Assembly (NCBI RefSeq): GCF_012726235.1
Contig: NZ_JAASAH010000002.1
Location: 434,001-498,000, forward strand
From: Streptomyces sp. HNM0574
GTDB lineage: Bacteria; Actinomycetota; Actinomycetes; Streptomycetales; Streptomycetaceae
Length of the DNA: 64,000 bases
Reading direction: 5' to 3'
Each line of letters starts with the position of its first letter. The first letter of the stretch is position 1. This document shows positions 8,215 through 18,514 of the stretch, in pieces. The position numbers were made by a program, and so were the translations under genes. Under the pieces are notes generated by a model that saw only the letters and a program-made list of their open reading frames with translations, was not told the origin of the DNA and made no database searches.

Positions 8215-8220
8215 ACGAGT
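8205..8220 (-). promoter_or_regulatory. Inverted repeat over the ATPase gene start
   Basis: ACTCGT (8205-8210) and ACGAGT (8215-8220) are perfect inverted arms 4 bp apart, overlapping the ATG at 8214. The CTCGT half-site recurs at 8751 near the GntR gene, suggesting a common operator. Confidence 0.5.
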
Positions 8221-8259
8221 TCCTTTGTGCTGGTGACAGCTACGGGTAGGAAATGTGAG

Positions 8260-8694
8260 CTAGATGAGCCGTACGCCGTCGTGAGCGCGGACGGCAGGTG
8301 GGGACGGGGCGTCGAGGGCGTCCAGGACGCGGACCGCGTACGCCTCGTCGGCCAGTTGGGAGATCTCGTCGCGAGTTGCCCAGCGCAGGGCGTATGTCTC
8401 GTCACCCGTGGTCGGGACACCATCCGTCGCTTCGCAGCGGAAGACCAGCGAGACGATCAGACCCGTCATGTTCTTGTAGACGCCGGTCAGCGTGGCCGGG
8501 AGGGCGATCTTCAGGCCGGTCTCTTCGAGCACCTCGCGTTGCAGGGCCTCGGGGACCGTCTCCCCGGCTTCGAGGACGCCGCCCGGCGGCTCCCACCGGC
8601 CGTTGTCCCGGCGCTGGATCAGCAGGGCGCGGCCGCACTCGTCAACGATGACTCCGGCGACGCTCACGGAATGGGGGCGCTCTGCAGTACTCAC
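8260..8694 (-). CDS. NUDIX hydrolase
   Basis: A 144-residue NUDIX hydrolase. The full Nudix box G-x5-E-x7-REVLEETG is present (GGVLEAGETVPEALQREVLE then ETG), preceded by the strands SVSVAGVIVDECGRALLIQR. Family members cleave nucleoside diphosphates linked to another group (oxidised nucleotides, ADP-ribose, sugar nucleotides); the substrate cannot be read from the sequence. The GTG at 8694 was chosen because homology begins nearby and GAGGAAC lies directly before it; the ORF could extend to 8763 without similarity. Divergent from the GntR gene and probably in one unit with the downstream ATPase. Confidence 0.9.
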   Translation of the reverse strand: MSTAERPHSVSVAGVIVDECGRALLIQRRDNGRWEPPGGVLEAGETVPEALQREVLEETGLKIALPATLTGVYKNMTGLIVSLVFRCEATDGVPTTGDETYALRWATRDEISQLADEAYAVRVLDALDAPSPPAVRAHDGVRLI

Positions 8695-8750
8695 GTTCCT
8701 CGGTCCCCTCGGCTGGCTAGGCTCAACACCGTAGCAACGAACCGCACCAT

Positions 8751-8765
8751 CTCGTCTAGACATCT
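8751..8765 (+). promoter_or_regulatory. Operator-like site before the GntR gene
   Basis: CTCGTCTAGACATCT contains the palindrome TCTAGA and the CTCGT half-site also seen at 8205-8220. It lies just upstream of AAAGGAG and the ATG at 8778, in the divergent gap with the NUDIX gene. Autoregulation by the GntR protein is inferred. Confidence 0.45.
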
Positions 8766-8777
8766 AAAGGAGTACAT

Positions 8778-9567
8778 ATGGCGGGCATCCCCTCCGGCAC
8801 GCTCGGCTCACTGGACCCGACCAGCGACCGTGCCGCGTTCCGCCAGATCGCGGACCGGATCAGGGAGGCGATCGACAAGGGACACTTCGCGGAAGGCGCC
8901 AAGTTGCCGTCCGAGTCGGAACTCGTCGAGCACTTCGGCAAGACCCGGATGACGGTAAGGAACGCGCTCGCCATCCTCCAGAGCGAGGGGCTGACGCTGC
9001 ACGAGCACGGCAAGGGCGTCTTCGTCCGCACCCGCCCGCCGGTACGCCGCCTGGCGTCCGACCGTTTCGCCCGCCGTCACCGCGAGCAGGGCAAGGCCGC
9101 CTTCACAGTGGAAGCGGAAGCCGCGGGGAGCAAGCCCGAGGTGGACAGCCTGGTCGTGCGCGAGGAACGCCCCTCGCCGGAGGTCTCCGGGCGGCTTGGC
9201 TCTGCCCGTAAGGTCCTCGCTCGTCGTCGCCGGTACCTGCCTCGACGGCCGGCCCGTCGAGTTCGCCGTCTCGTACCTCCCGCACGACATCGCGCGGGAC
9301 ACCCAGATCGCCGAGCCCAACCCCGGCCCCGGCGGCATCTACGCCCGACTCGAAGAACTCGGCCACCACCTGGACCACTTCGACGAGGAGATCCGCGCGC
9401 GGATGCCCGCACCTGATGAGGTCAAGACGCTCCGCCTCTCCTCCGGCGTCCCCGTCATCCAGCTCATCCGCACCGCGTACGACACCGAGGGGCGGGCCGT
9501 GGAGGTCTGCGACACGATCATGGCGGCGGACGCCTACGTGCTGACGTACCAACTCCCCGCAGATTAG
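8778..9567 (+). pseudogene. GntR/HutC-family regulator broken by a +1 frameshift
   Basis: The first frame (8778 to about 9239) encodes a GntR winged helix: AAFRQIADRIREAIDKGHF, then KLPSESELVEHFGKTRMTVR and LTLHEHGKGVFV. It continues to RRRRYL and then loses similarity. From 9241 the next frame supplies the rest of a HutC-type UTRA ligand domain: LDGRPVEFAVSYLPHDIARD ... VPVIQLIRTAYDTEG ... AADAYVLTYQLPAD. Removing the single C at 9240 restores one protein of about 262 residues. Either the gene is inactivated or the read has an extra base. RBS AAAGGAG precedes the ATG. The 3' end overlaps the convergent VanZ gene by 4 bp. Confidence 0.85.
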
Positions 9568-10082
9568 GGGTCGTTCGGGGACGTGATCGCAGCTGCACGG
9601 GCCCCCGGACGCCCCCGGCACACCACCCACCCCACCACCACCCCCACCCCCACCCCCGCCGTGTTGTTGGCCCAGTCGAGGGGCTGGCAGGAGCGGGTGG
9701 GGTCGAGGGTTTGGAGGAGTTCGACCAGGGCCCACAGGGCCGAGCCCGTGAGGGCGACCATGAGGGGGCGGCGGGTGGTCAGTGTGCCCAGGAGTCCGAC
9801 GGGGAGCCAGAGGAGGATGTTGACGGCGTTGTGGGCCGGGCCGCCGGTGAGGGTGCGGTGGGAGTTGCCGGTCAGGCAGGCCGTGAGGCGGTCGGTGACG
9901 CCGGGGGCGAGCTGGTCGGGGAGGGTGAGGCCGAGGCAGAGCGCGAGCGCCAGGGTGAGGGCGAGCGTGGTGCGCGGTGACCGGCCCGTGCGGCGGGCCA
10001 GGGGGCGGTGGGCGAGTACCGCTGCCACGGTGAGGAGCAGGGTGAGGGCCGCCATGACGGCGCTGTGCGTCGGGGTGGGCAT
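9564..10082 (-). CDS. VanZ-family membrane protein
   Basis: A 172-residue protein with about four hydrophobic segments (AALTLLLTVAAVLA, LALTLALALCLGLTLP, NILLWLPVGLLGTLT, GVGVGVVVGWVVC). The VanZ signature is visible: NILLWLPVGLLGTL followed by LVELLQTL and DWANNTAGVGVG. VanZ family members are membrane proteins of mostly unknown role, named for teicoplanin resistance. The first ATG is used. Its stop overlaps that of the frameshifted GntR gene. Divergent from lysE across about 160 bp. Confidence 0.82.
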   Translation of the reverse strand: MPTPTHSAVMAALTLLLTVAAVLAHRPLARRTGRSPRTTLALTLALALCLGLTLPDQLAPGVTDRLTACLTGNSHRTLTGGPAHNAVNILLWLPVGLLGTLTTRRPLMVALTGSALWALVELLQTLDPTRSCQPLDWANNTAGVGVGVVVGWVVCRGRPGARAAAITSPNDP

Positions 10083-10241
10083 GCGGGCAATCTATGCCTG
10101 CGGTGCGCAGGAGTCCCGGGTGCCGACGGGGTCAACTGGCCTTTGTGTGCTGCCCGTTGGGGAGGAGCGTAGTCTCATGGCTCCGATGCGTCACAGTGCC
10201 GTGCGCAACACGCCTGTCTTCAGGGAACAGGAGGTTGACCG

Positions 10242-10886
10242 GTGATCACTCTGGCCGCTGTGGGCGGGGTGGCTCTGATCGAGTTGGGCATGGTGCTGAC
10301 TCCGGGGCCGAACATGGTGCATCTCGTCTCGCGGGCGATCGCGCAGGGGCGGAGGGCGGGGCTGGTGAGTCTCGGGGGTACCGCCGTCGGGTTCGTCTGC
10401 TATCTGCTGGCCGCCGCCGCGGGGCTGTCCGCGCTGTTCGCCGCGGTGCCGGTGGCGTTCACGGTGGTCAAGCTGGCCGGGGCCGCGTATCTGGCCTACC
10501 TCGCCTGGGGCATGCTCAGGCCCGGCGGCCGCTCGCCCTTCGCGCCGGACCGGGACCTGCCCCCGGTCTCCGACGCCCGGCTGTTCGCCACGGGGCTGCT
10601 GACGAACCTGCTCAACCCCAAGATCGCGCTGATGTACGCCGCGCTGCTGCCCCAGTTCCTGGACCCGCAGGGCGGCCCCGCCTGGGCGCAGTTGCTCCAG
10701 CTCGGCGGTGTGCAGATCGTCGTGGGCGTCGCCGTGAACGGCCTGATCATGCTGGGCGCGGCCCGGGTCTCGGGCTTCCTCGCCGCCCGCCCCCGCCTGA
10801 TGGCCGCCCAACGGTTCACGGCAGGCGGCCTGCTCGGCGCCTTCGCCCTGCGCACGGCACTGTCCCGGACTCCGGCCTCCGCCTGA
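10242..10886 (+). CDS. LysE-family amino-acid exporter
   Basis: A 214-residue RhtB/LysE translocator with about six hydrophobic segments. The N-terminal signature LIELGMVLTPGPNMVHLVSR matches the family P-G-P-N motif, and FATGLLTNLLNPKIALMYAA matches the second conserved block (N-P-K). Family members export basic or hydrophobic amino acids or homoserine. GTG start at 10242 with AGGAGG 6-7 nt upstream. The stop codon lies inside the first unit of a 37-bp tandem repeat. No divergent LysR-type regulator (as for lysG/lysE) is present. Confidence 0.92.
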   Translation: MITLAAVGGVALIELGMVLTPGPNMVHLVSRAIAQGRRAGLVSLGGTAVGFVCYLLAAAAGLSALFAAVPVAFTVVKLAGAAYLAYLAWGMLRPGGRSPFAPDRDLPPVSDARLFATGLLTNLLNPKIALMYAALLPQFLDPQGGPAWAQLLQLGGVQIVVGVAVNGLIMLGAARVSGFLAARPRLMAAQRFTAGGLLGAFALRTALSRTPASA

Positions 10887-10992
10887 CCCGGGGCCCGCGT
10901 CGCTGCGCCCCGCCGCCGCCCGTCCCGGGGCCTGCGGCACTGCACCCCGCCTCCACCCGACCCGGAGCCCGCAGCACTGCACCCCGCCGCCC
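10885..10992. repeat. Three tandem copies of a 37-bp unit
   Basis: Units start at 10885, 10922 and 10959 (the last truncated). Each follows the pattern GAYCCCGGRGCCYGC, then GCACTGCACCCCGCC, with a few differences. The first copy overlaps the lysE stop codon. The remaining gap to 11103 has no gene. Confidence 0.85.
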
Positions 10993-11103
10993 GTCCCCGG
11001 CGGACGGCCCGGCGGGCAGGCTGGCGCGGCCGGCCGGGGGCGGCGGCGCGGACGCCCCGACCGGAGGCGCCGGCGTGCAGGTCGAGCACGCGGGGTCCGC
11101 GCG

Positions 11104-11577
11104 TCACCCCGCCCCCAGCATCAACTCCGGCCGCCCCCAAGGGATGTGCGGCGGCGACGCAGGGACCGTCCCCACCCGTTCCGCCCCGACGCGGAGGTAG
11201 AACGCCTCCGCCGGCGGGTGGGAGACGATGCGGATCGCGGGGTGGCCGGCGGCGCGGGCCACGCCGCGTACGTGGTCGAGGAGGAGGCGGCCGATGCCGC
11301 GGCCCTGGGCCTCGTCGGCGACGAAGGCCAGGTCGAGTTCCGGGGGTTCGGCGCCGAGCAGCAGGGAGCAGAAACCGAACAGACGGCCCGAGGAGGGCTC
11401 CACCGCCTTCCACACCTGCTCGTGGGTGAGGTACGCGGGGGTCACCCGGTAGCCCGCGATGATCGAGGCGTAGCGGCCCTCGTACGCGCGGGAGGCGTGG
11501 ACGAGGGCCGTGAGCGCGTCGGCGTCCCCCGCCCCAGCGCGCTCAACAACGGGCGCACCAGGGCGAGTTGGTGTCAT
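11104..11577 (-). CDS. GNAT-family N-acetyltransferase
   Basis: A 157-residue GNAT acetyltransferase. Motif A with the acetyl-CoA loop is FVADEAQGRGIGRLLLDHVR (about residues 86-105), preceded by GFCSLLLGAEPPELDL and followed by the motif-B segment HPPAEAFYLRVGAERVG. Its ATG overlaps the deoA stop in an ATGA tetranucleotide, so translation is coupled and it is the last gene of the nucleoside operon. The substrate is unknown; an amine or nucleoside-derived metabolite is possible by context only. Confidence 0.87.
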   Translation of the reverse strand: MTPTRPGAPVVERAGAGDADALTALVHASRAYEGRYASIIAGYRVTPAYLTHEQVWKAVEPSSGRLFGFCSLLLGAEPPELDLAFVADEAQGRGIGRLLLDHVRGVARAAGHPAIRIVSHPPAEAFYLRVGAERVGTVPASPPHIPWGRPELMLGAG

Positions 11578-12854
11578 GCCCGCACCCGGTCCAGGACGAT
11601 GGACGCGCTCGCGCCCCCGTCCCCGGCCCCGATGGTGATCGCGTCGTCCAGGGCCGACTGGGCGGAGGTGAAGCGGTCGGGGGTGTCGGTGTGGAGGGTG
11701 AGGAGGGGGGCGCCCGCGGTGACGCGGTCGCCGGGTTTGGCGTGGAGTTCGATGCCGGCGCCGGCCTGGACGGGGTCCTCCTTGCGGGCGCGGCCCGCGC
11801 CGAGGCGCCAGGCGGCGAGGCCGACGGCGTACGCGTCGAGCCGGGTGAGGGTGCCGCTGGCGGGGGCGGGGACGACGTGCTGTTCGCGGGCGACGGGGAG
11901 CGGCGCCGCGGGGTCGCCGCCCTGGGCCTCGATCATGCGGCGCCAGTGGTCCATGGCGGTGCCGTCGGCGAGCGCCTTGGCGGGGTCGGCGTCCGTCAGC
12001 CCCGCCGCGTCGAGCATCTCGCGGGCCAGGGCGAGGGTGAGCTCGACGACGTCCTCGGGGCCGCCGCCCGCCAGGACCTCGACGGACTCGCGCACTTCGA
12101 GGGCGTTGCCCGCGGTGCGGCCGAGCGGGGTGGACATGTCGGTGATGAGGGCCGAGGTGCGCACACCGTGGTCGGTGCCCAACTCGACCATGGCGGTGGC
12201 GAGTTCACGGGCCTGCGCGGGAGTCTTCATGAACGCGCCGGAGCCCGCCTTGACGTCGAGGACGAGCGCGCCCGTGCCCTCCGCGATCTTCTTGCTCATC
12301 ACGGAGGAGGCGATCAGCGGGAGCGACTCGACGGTTCCGGTGACGTCGCGCAGCGCGTACAGCTTCTTGTCGGCGGGCGCGAGCCCCTCCCCCGCGGCGC
12401 AGATGACGGCGCCGACCTCGTCGAGGACGCGCAGCATCCCGGGGGTGCCGAGCGAGGCGCGCCAGCCGGGGACGGACTCCAGCTTGTCGAGGGTGCCGCC
12501 GGTGTGGCCGAGCCCGCGCCCGGACAGCTGGGGCACGGCGGCGCCGCAGGCCGCGACGAGCGGTGCGAGCGGCAGCGTGATCTTGTCGCCGACGCCGCCG
12601 GTGGAGTGCTTGTCGACGGTGGGGCGGCGGAGGGTGGAGAAGTCCATCCGGGTGCCGGAGGCGATCATCGCGCGGGTCCAACGGGCCGTCTCCGCCCGGG
12701 ACATGCCGTTCAGCAGGATGGCCATGGCCAGCGCGGACATCTGTTCGTCGGCGACGGTGTCGCCGCGCGTGTAGGACTCGATGACCCAGTCGATCTGCGC
12801 GTCGGTGAGCGTGCCGCCGTCGCGCTTGGTGCGGATGACGGAGATGGCGTCCAT
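11574..12854 (-). CDS. deoA: Thymidine phosphorylase
   Basis: Reversibly phosphorolyses thymidine (and deoxyuridine) to base and 2-deoxyribose-1-phosphate in pyrimidine salvage. The 426-residue length is normal. Motifs: DKHSTGGVGDKITLPLAPLV (phosphate loop), GRGLGHTGGTLDKLE (family signature), DVKAGSGAFMK (lysine region), and a C-terminal PYNP domain with VPAPASGTLTRLDA. The ATG at 12854 has GAGGAG 8 nt upstream; the longer reading overlaps cdd and is not supported. It lies 38 bp after cdd and overlaps the GNAT gene by 4 bp. Confidence 0.96.
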   Translation of the reverse strand: MDAISVIRTKRDGGTLTDAQIDWVIESYTRGDTVADEQMSALAMAILLNGMSRAETARWTRAMIASGTRMDFSTLRRPTVDKHSTGGVGDKITLPLAPLVAACGAAVPQLSGRGLGHTGGTLDKLESVPGWRASLGTPGMLRVLDEVGAVICAAGEGLAPADKKLYALRDVTGTVESLPLIASSVMSKKIAEGTGALVLDVKAGSGAFMKTPAQARELATAMVELGTDHGVRTSALITDMSTPLGRTAGNALEVRESVEVLAGGGPEDVVELTLALAREMLDAAGLTDADPAKALADGTAMDHWRRMIEAQGGDPAAPLPVAREQHVVPAPASGTLTRLDAYAVGLAAWRLGAGRARKEDPVQAGAGIELHAKPGDRVTAGAPLLTLHTDTPDRFTSAQSALDDAITIGAGDGGASASIVLDRVRA

Positions 12855-12892
12855 GTACGGGAACTCCTCGAAGTGCTCGAAGGGGGCGGCCG

Positions 12893-13312
12893 TCAGCGGT
12901 CGAGGTCGGAGGGGCCGAAGGCGTCGGGGAGCAGGTCGGCGAGGGTGCGGATGCCGTGCGCCGTGTCCATCAGGAGGGCGGCGCCGCCGTGCTCCCACAG
13001 CAGCTGGCGGCAGCGTCCGCACGGCATGAGGACGTCGCCGTGCCGGTCGGCGCAGGTGAACGCGGTGAGCCGGCCACCGCCACCGGCGACGAGCGCGGAG
13101 ACCAGGCCGCACTCGGCGCAGAGCGTGACCCCGTACGCGGCGTTCTCGACGTTGCAGCCGGTGACGGTGCGGCCGTCGTCGACGAGTGCGGCGGCGCCGA
13201 CGGGGAAGCGCGAATAGGGCGCGTAGGCACGGGACATGGCGTCCCTGGCCCGCTGCCGCAGCGCCTCCCAGCCGACGTCGGAAGGACCGTCCGGCGGACG
13301 GGGTGCGCTCAT
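12893..13312 (-). CDS. cdd: Cytidine deaminase
   Basis: Deaminates cytidine and deoxycytidine to uridine and deoxyuridine; zinc-dependent, cytosolic, tetrameric type. The 139-residue protein has the substrate motif VTGCNVENAAYG, the catalytic C-A-E in TLCAECGLV, and the two other zinc cysteines in PCGRCRQLLWE. Start ATG at 13312 overlaps the upstream permease stop (ATGA), implying translational coupling. It feeds uridine and deoxyuridine to the following phosphorylase, which fits the operon. Confidence 0.96.
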   Translation of the reverse strand: MSAPRPPDGPSDVGWEALRQRARDAMSRAYAPYSRFPVGAAALVDDGRTVTGCNVENAAYGVTLCAECGLVSALVAGGGGRLTAFTCADRHGDVLMPCGRCRQLLWEHGGAALLMDTAHGIRTLADLLPDAFGPSDLDR

Positions 13313-14574
13313 GTGCCCTGGCCTCTCAGATACGGCTTGCCGACGGCCTTGGGCGGGCGCAATCGCTGGGCCGCGAGCGAGAGCACCAGCAGCGTGGTGA
13401 CGTACGGGCTCATCTCGACGAACTCCAGCGGCACCGTCTCGGTGGTCAGGAACCACGCGAGCAGCCCGGCCGCGACGACCATACCGACGAGCGCGGGGAC
13501 GCGGCCGCCGCCACGCAGCCGCCACAGCGCGAACCCGGCCAGCAGCACCGAGGCGAGCAGCAGCAGCGCGTGCACGGTGGGCCCGCCCGCGCGCAGCTGG
13601 AGCGCGTCCATGAAGCCGAACAGGCCCGCGCCCATGGCGACTCCGCCGGGCCGCCAGTTGCCGAAGATCATGGTGGCGAGGCCGATGTAGCCGCGGCCGC
13701 CGGTCTGCTGGTCCTGGTAGATGTGCACGCCGATGGCGAGGAAGGCGCCGCCGAGCCCGGCGAGCGCCCCGGAGACGACGACGGCCGCGTACTTGTACCG
13801 GTACACGTTGACGCCGAGGCTCTCGGCGGCCGCCGGGTTCTCGCCGCAGGAGCGCAGCCGCAGCCCGAACGAGGAGCGCCACAGCGCGAAGAAGCTGCCC
13901 ACGAACAGCCCGGCGGCGAGCAGCGTCAGCCAGGAGACGTTGCTGACCAGCGCGCCGAGGATGCCGGCCAGGTCGGAGACGAGGAACCAGTGGTGCGCCT
14001 CGACGGACCGGAGCGCGTCGGCGACGCCGGGGACGGTGAACGTCGGCATGTCGGCCATCGGCGGGGACTGTTTGTCGTTGCCGCCCGCCGCCGCGGCGGC
14101 GCTGCCCTCGGCGCCGAACCACAGCTTGGCCAGGTAGCGGACGACGCCGAGCGCGAGGATGTTCAGCGCGACGCCGGAGACGATGTGGTCGACGCCGAAG
14201 GTGACGGTGGCGACGGCGTGCAGCAGCCCGCCGAGCGCGCCGCCGACGACGCCGGCGAGGGCCGCCGCCCAGGGCCCGTGCTGCCAGCCGACCCAGCCGG
14301 CGGCGAAGGTGCCGAGCATCATCATGCCTTCGAGGCCGATGTTGATGATGCCCGCGCGTTCGGCCCACAGCCCGCCGAGCCCGGCGAGCCCGATGGGCAC
14401 GGCGGCGGCGAGGGCGCTGGCGTACTGGCCGCTGGCGGTCAGTTGGTTGGCGCCGGTGACGATGCGCAGCAGCGAGAACGCGACCAGCGCGCCCGCGATG
14501 ATCAGCAGCACCACCGGGTAGCTGAGGCGCCTGCTCTTCACGCGCGCGATCCCGTTCCTGACGGCCGTGCTCAT
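13309..14574 (-). CDS. Nucleoside ABC transporter permease 2
   Basis: A 421-residue BPD_transp_2-type permease with about ten hydrophobic segments. The family motif ERAGIINIGLEGMMMLGTFA (about residues 92-111) is diagnostic of BMP-family (RnsC/NupC/YufQ-type) importers; a later loop SCGENPAAAESLGVNVYRYK is the conserved coupling region. A low-complexity insert (GSAAAAAGGNDKQSPPMAD) sits in an extracytoplasmic loop. ATG at 14574 overlaps the first permease stop by an ATGA. It pairs with the 14571-15680 permease to form the channel. Confidence 0.92.
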   Translation of the reverse strand: MSTAVRNGIARVKSRRLSYPVVLLIIAGALVAFSLLRIVTGANQLTASGQYASALAAAVPIGLAGLGGLWAERAGIINIGLEGMMMLGTFAAGWVGWQHGPWAAALAGVVGGALGGLLHAVATVTFGVDHIVSGVALNILALGVVRYLAKLWFGAEGSAAAAAGGNDKQSPPMADMPTFTVPGVADALRSVEAHHWFLVSDLAGILGALVSNVSWLTLLAAGLFVGSFFALWRSSFGLRLRSCGENPAAAESLGVNVYRYKYAAVVVSGALAGLGGAFLAIGVHIYQDQQTGGRGYIGLATMIFGNWRPGGVAMGAGLFGFMDALQLRAGGPTVHALLLLASVLLAGFALWRLRGGGRVPALVGMVVAAGLLAWFLTTETVPLEFVEMSPYVTTLLVLSLAAQRLRPPKAVGKPYLRGQGT

Positions 14575-15676
14575 GCCCCCACCTCCGCCGTCTCGTCGTT
14601 CCCCCGGGCCTGCGAGGCGAGTTCCTCGCCCACCCGGCGCTGCTGTCTGCGGAGGCCGTAGCGGCGTACGACCTCGTAGGCGATGACGACGCAGAGGACG
14701 ATGACGCCCTGCATCACGCCGACGATCTCCTGCGCGTACTCCTCGAACTCCAGCTGGGTGCCGGTGCGTTCGAGGAAGCCCCACAGCAGGGCGCCCAGCA
14801 GCATGCCGACCGGGTGGTTGCGGCCGAGGAGGGCGATGGCGATGCCGGTGAAGCCGATCCCGGCGGGGAAGTCGGTGCCGTAGTTGAAGGACTTGTTCAG
14901 CAGCGTCGGCAGTCCGACCAGTCCGGCGACGGCGCCGGAGAGCACCATCGAGGTGACCACCATCCGCTTCACGCCGACGCCGCCCGCCGAGGCGGCGGAC
15001 TCGGAGCGTCCCACCGTGCGCAGGTCGAAGCCGAAGCGGGTGCGGCCGAGGACGAACCAGTAGGCGAGGCCGACGGCGAGCGCGATGAGCACCGAGCCCC
15101 ACACCGGGTCCGGGTCGGTGGGGAAGGTGAAGAAGCGGCTGGAGGACGGCAGATCGGGGGTGTGGAAGAGGTTGCCCTCCCGCTCGGCGAGGCGTCCCTC
15201 CTGGAGGAAGTAGCCGATGAGCGAGGCGGCAATGGAGTTCAGCATGATCGTCGTGATGACCTCGCTGACCCCGCGCGTCGTCCGCAGCAGCCCCGCGATG
15301 CCCGCCCAGACGGCGCCCACCAGCATCGCGACCAGGATGATCAGCGGGATCTGCACGAATCCCGGCAGCGTCAGCGCCCCGCCGACGACGGCGGCGGCGA
15401 AGGCGGCCACCCGGTACTGGCCGTCGACGCCGATGTTGAACAGGTTCATCCGGAAGCCGATGGCCACGGCGACGGCGGACAGGTAGTACGGCGTGGCCTG
15501 GTTGATGATCCACACCTGGCTGTCGCTCTTGGAGCCGAAGTCGGCCATCACCCAGAAGGCGTGGAAGGGGTCCTTGCCGGTGGCGCCGATGACGACGCTG
15601 GTGATCGCGAGCGCGGCGACGATCGCCAGCAGCGGCGCGGCCAGCGCCAGCACGATCTTCTCCCGGTCGGGCAGCT

Positions 15677-15680
<4 letters not shown>
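14571..15680 (-). CDS. Nucleoside ABC transporter permease 1
   Basis: A 369-residue BPD_transp_2-type permease. Hydrophobic helices follow VLALAAPLLAIVAALAITSV; the family motif GFRMNLFNIGVDGQYRVAAF, the segment VSEVITTIMLNSIAASLIGY and the late GIGFTGIAIALLGRNHPVGM are typical of the first permease in BMP-family nucleoside importers. GTG start at 15680 overlaps the ATPase stop as GTGA. It is coupled on both sides, consistent with stoichiometric production of the transporter. Confidence 0.93.
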
Positions 15681-17287
<1,607 letters not shown>

Positions 17288-17413
17288 GCCGCCCCGCCGG
17301 TACCGGGCCGCGCTGCGCCTCGGCCGGGGGTGGTGGCCGGGCGGCGGAGGGCGGGGCCCGGCCGGGTGCGGTGGCGGGGCGACGGGACGGGTTCGGGTGG
17401 GTCGACTGCCCCG

Positions 17414-18445
17414 TCAGGGGCGGTCGTCGACCTTCACCTTGCCGTCGGCGATGTCCTTCTTCGCCGCGTCGATGTCGTCCTTGATGTCGTCGATGAAGCC
17501 GCCGGAGGTGGCCACCGAGACGCCGTCCTGCTTCAGGTCGAAGGAGTGCGTGCCGTGCATCGGCTTGCCGTCCTCGACGCTCTTGATCAGGTCGAACACG
17601 GCCACGTCGACGTTCTTCACGGCCGAGGTGAGGATCGCGTCCTTGTACTTCGCCAGCCCCGGCTGCCGGTACTGGTCGGAGTCGACGCCGATCGCCCAGG
17701 CGCCCTTCTCCTTGCTGACCTCCTCGATCGACCCGACGCCGGACTGCCCGGCGGCCGAGTAGATGACGTCGATCCCGGAGTCGAGCATGCCCTTGGCCTT
17801 GTCCTTGGCGGCCGCGGGGTCGTTGAAGCCCTTGGTGTTCGTCGGGTACAGGTACTGCGAGGTCGTCTTGATCTTCGGGTCGGTGTCCTTGACGCCCTGC
17901 TCGAAGCCCGCCTGGAACTTCTGGATCAGCGCGTTGTTCACCCCGCCGATGAACCCGACCTTCTTGCTCTTCGTCTTCTTCGCGGCGGCCACCCCGGCCA
18001 GGTAGGACGCCTCGTGCTCGGCGAAGACGAGGCCCGCGACGTTCTTCGCCTTCGAGGGCGAGTCGACGACGCCGAAGGTGGTTCCGGGGAAGTCCTTCGC
18101 GACCTTGTTGACGGACTTCCCGTAGTCGAACCCGACTCCGATGACGGGATTGAAACCGGCCTTGGCCAGCGAGGAAAGGCGCTGTTCCCGCACGGATTCG
18201 GTCTCGTCGTTACCGGCCGACATCTCCTTCATGCCGACGCCGAGTTCCTTCTTCGCCCGGTCGGCGCCGCGCGCCGCGGCCTCGTTGAAGGAGTGGTCGT
18301 CCCGCCCGCCGACGTCGTACGCCAGGCCGACGCCCTTGTTCTTGTCCCCGGCGGACTCGGTGGAACTTTCGCCGCATGCGGCGGTCGTCAGTGCGAGGGC
18401 CGCCGTGGCGGTGACAGCGGCAGCAAGCTTTGTTACCCGGCGCAA
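17414..18445 (-). CDS. BMP-family nucleoside-binding lipoprotein
   Basis: Substrate-binding lipoprotein of the nucleoside importer (343 residues), anchored outside the membrane. The N-terminus RRVTKLAAAVTATAALALTT ends in the lipobox TAAC; the mature protein has BMP-family (PF02608) motifs GLAYDVGGRDDHSFNEAAAR, GFNPVIGVGFDYG, and VDSDQYRQPGLAKYKDAILT. I start it at TTG 18445, with AGGGGAC about 6 nt upstream, rather than the GTG at 18481, because signal-peptide spacing fits and the longer version adds a polar stretch. Head gene of the salvage operon, behind an operator-overlapped promoter at 18515-18542. Confidence 0.94.
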   Translation of the reverse strand: MRRVTKLAAAVTATAALALTTAACGESSTESAGDKNKGVGLAYDVGGRDDHSFNEAAARGADRAKKELGVGMKEMSAGNDETESVREQRLSSLAKAGFNPVIGVGFDYGKSVNKVAKDFPGTTFGVVDSPSKAKNVAGLVFAEHEASYLAGVAAAKKTKSKKVGFIGGVNNALIQKFQAGFEQGVKDTDPKIKTTSQYLYPTNTKGFNDPAAAKDKAKGMLDSGIDVIYSAAGQSGVGSIEEVSKEKGAWAIGVDSDQYRQPGLAKYKDAILTSAVKNVDVAVFDLIKSVEDGKPMHGTHSFDLKQDGVSVATSGGFIDDIKDDIDAAKKDIADGKVKVDDRP

Positions 18446-18514
18446 GAGGACGTCCCCTTCGGCTGTCTGGACGCGCCGCACGCGAACCCGCGGAACCGGC
18501 GCTGGCTTCCGGCA

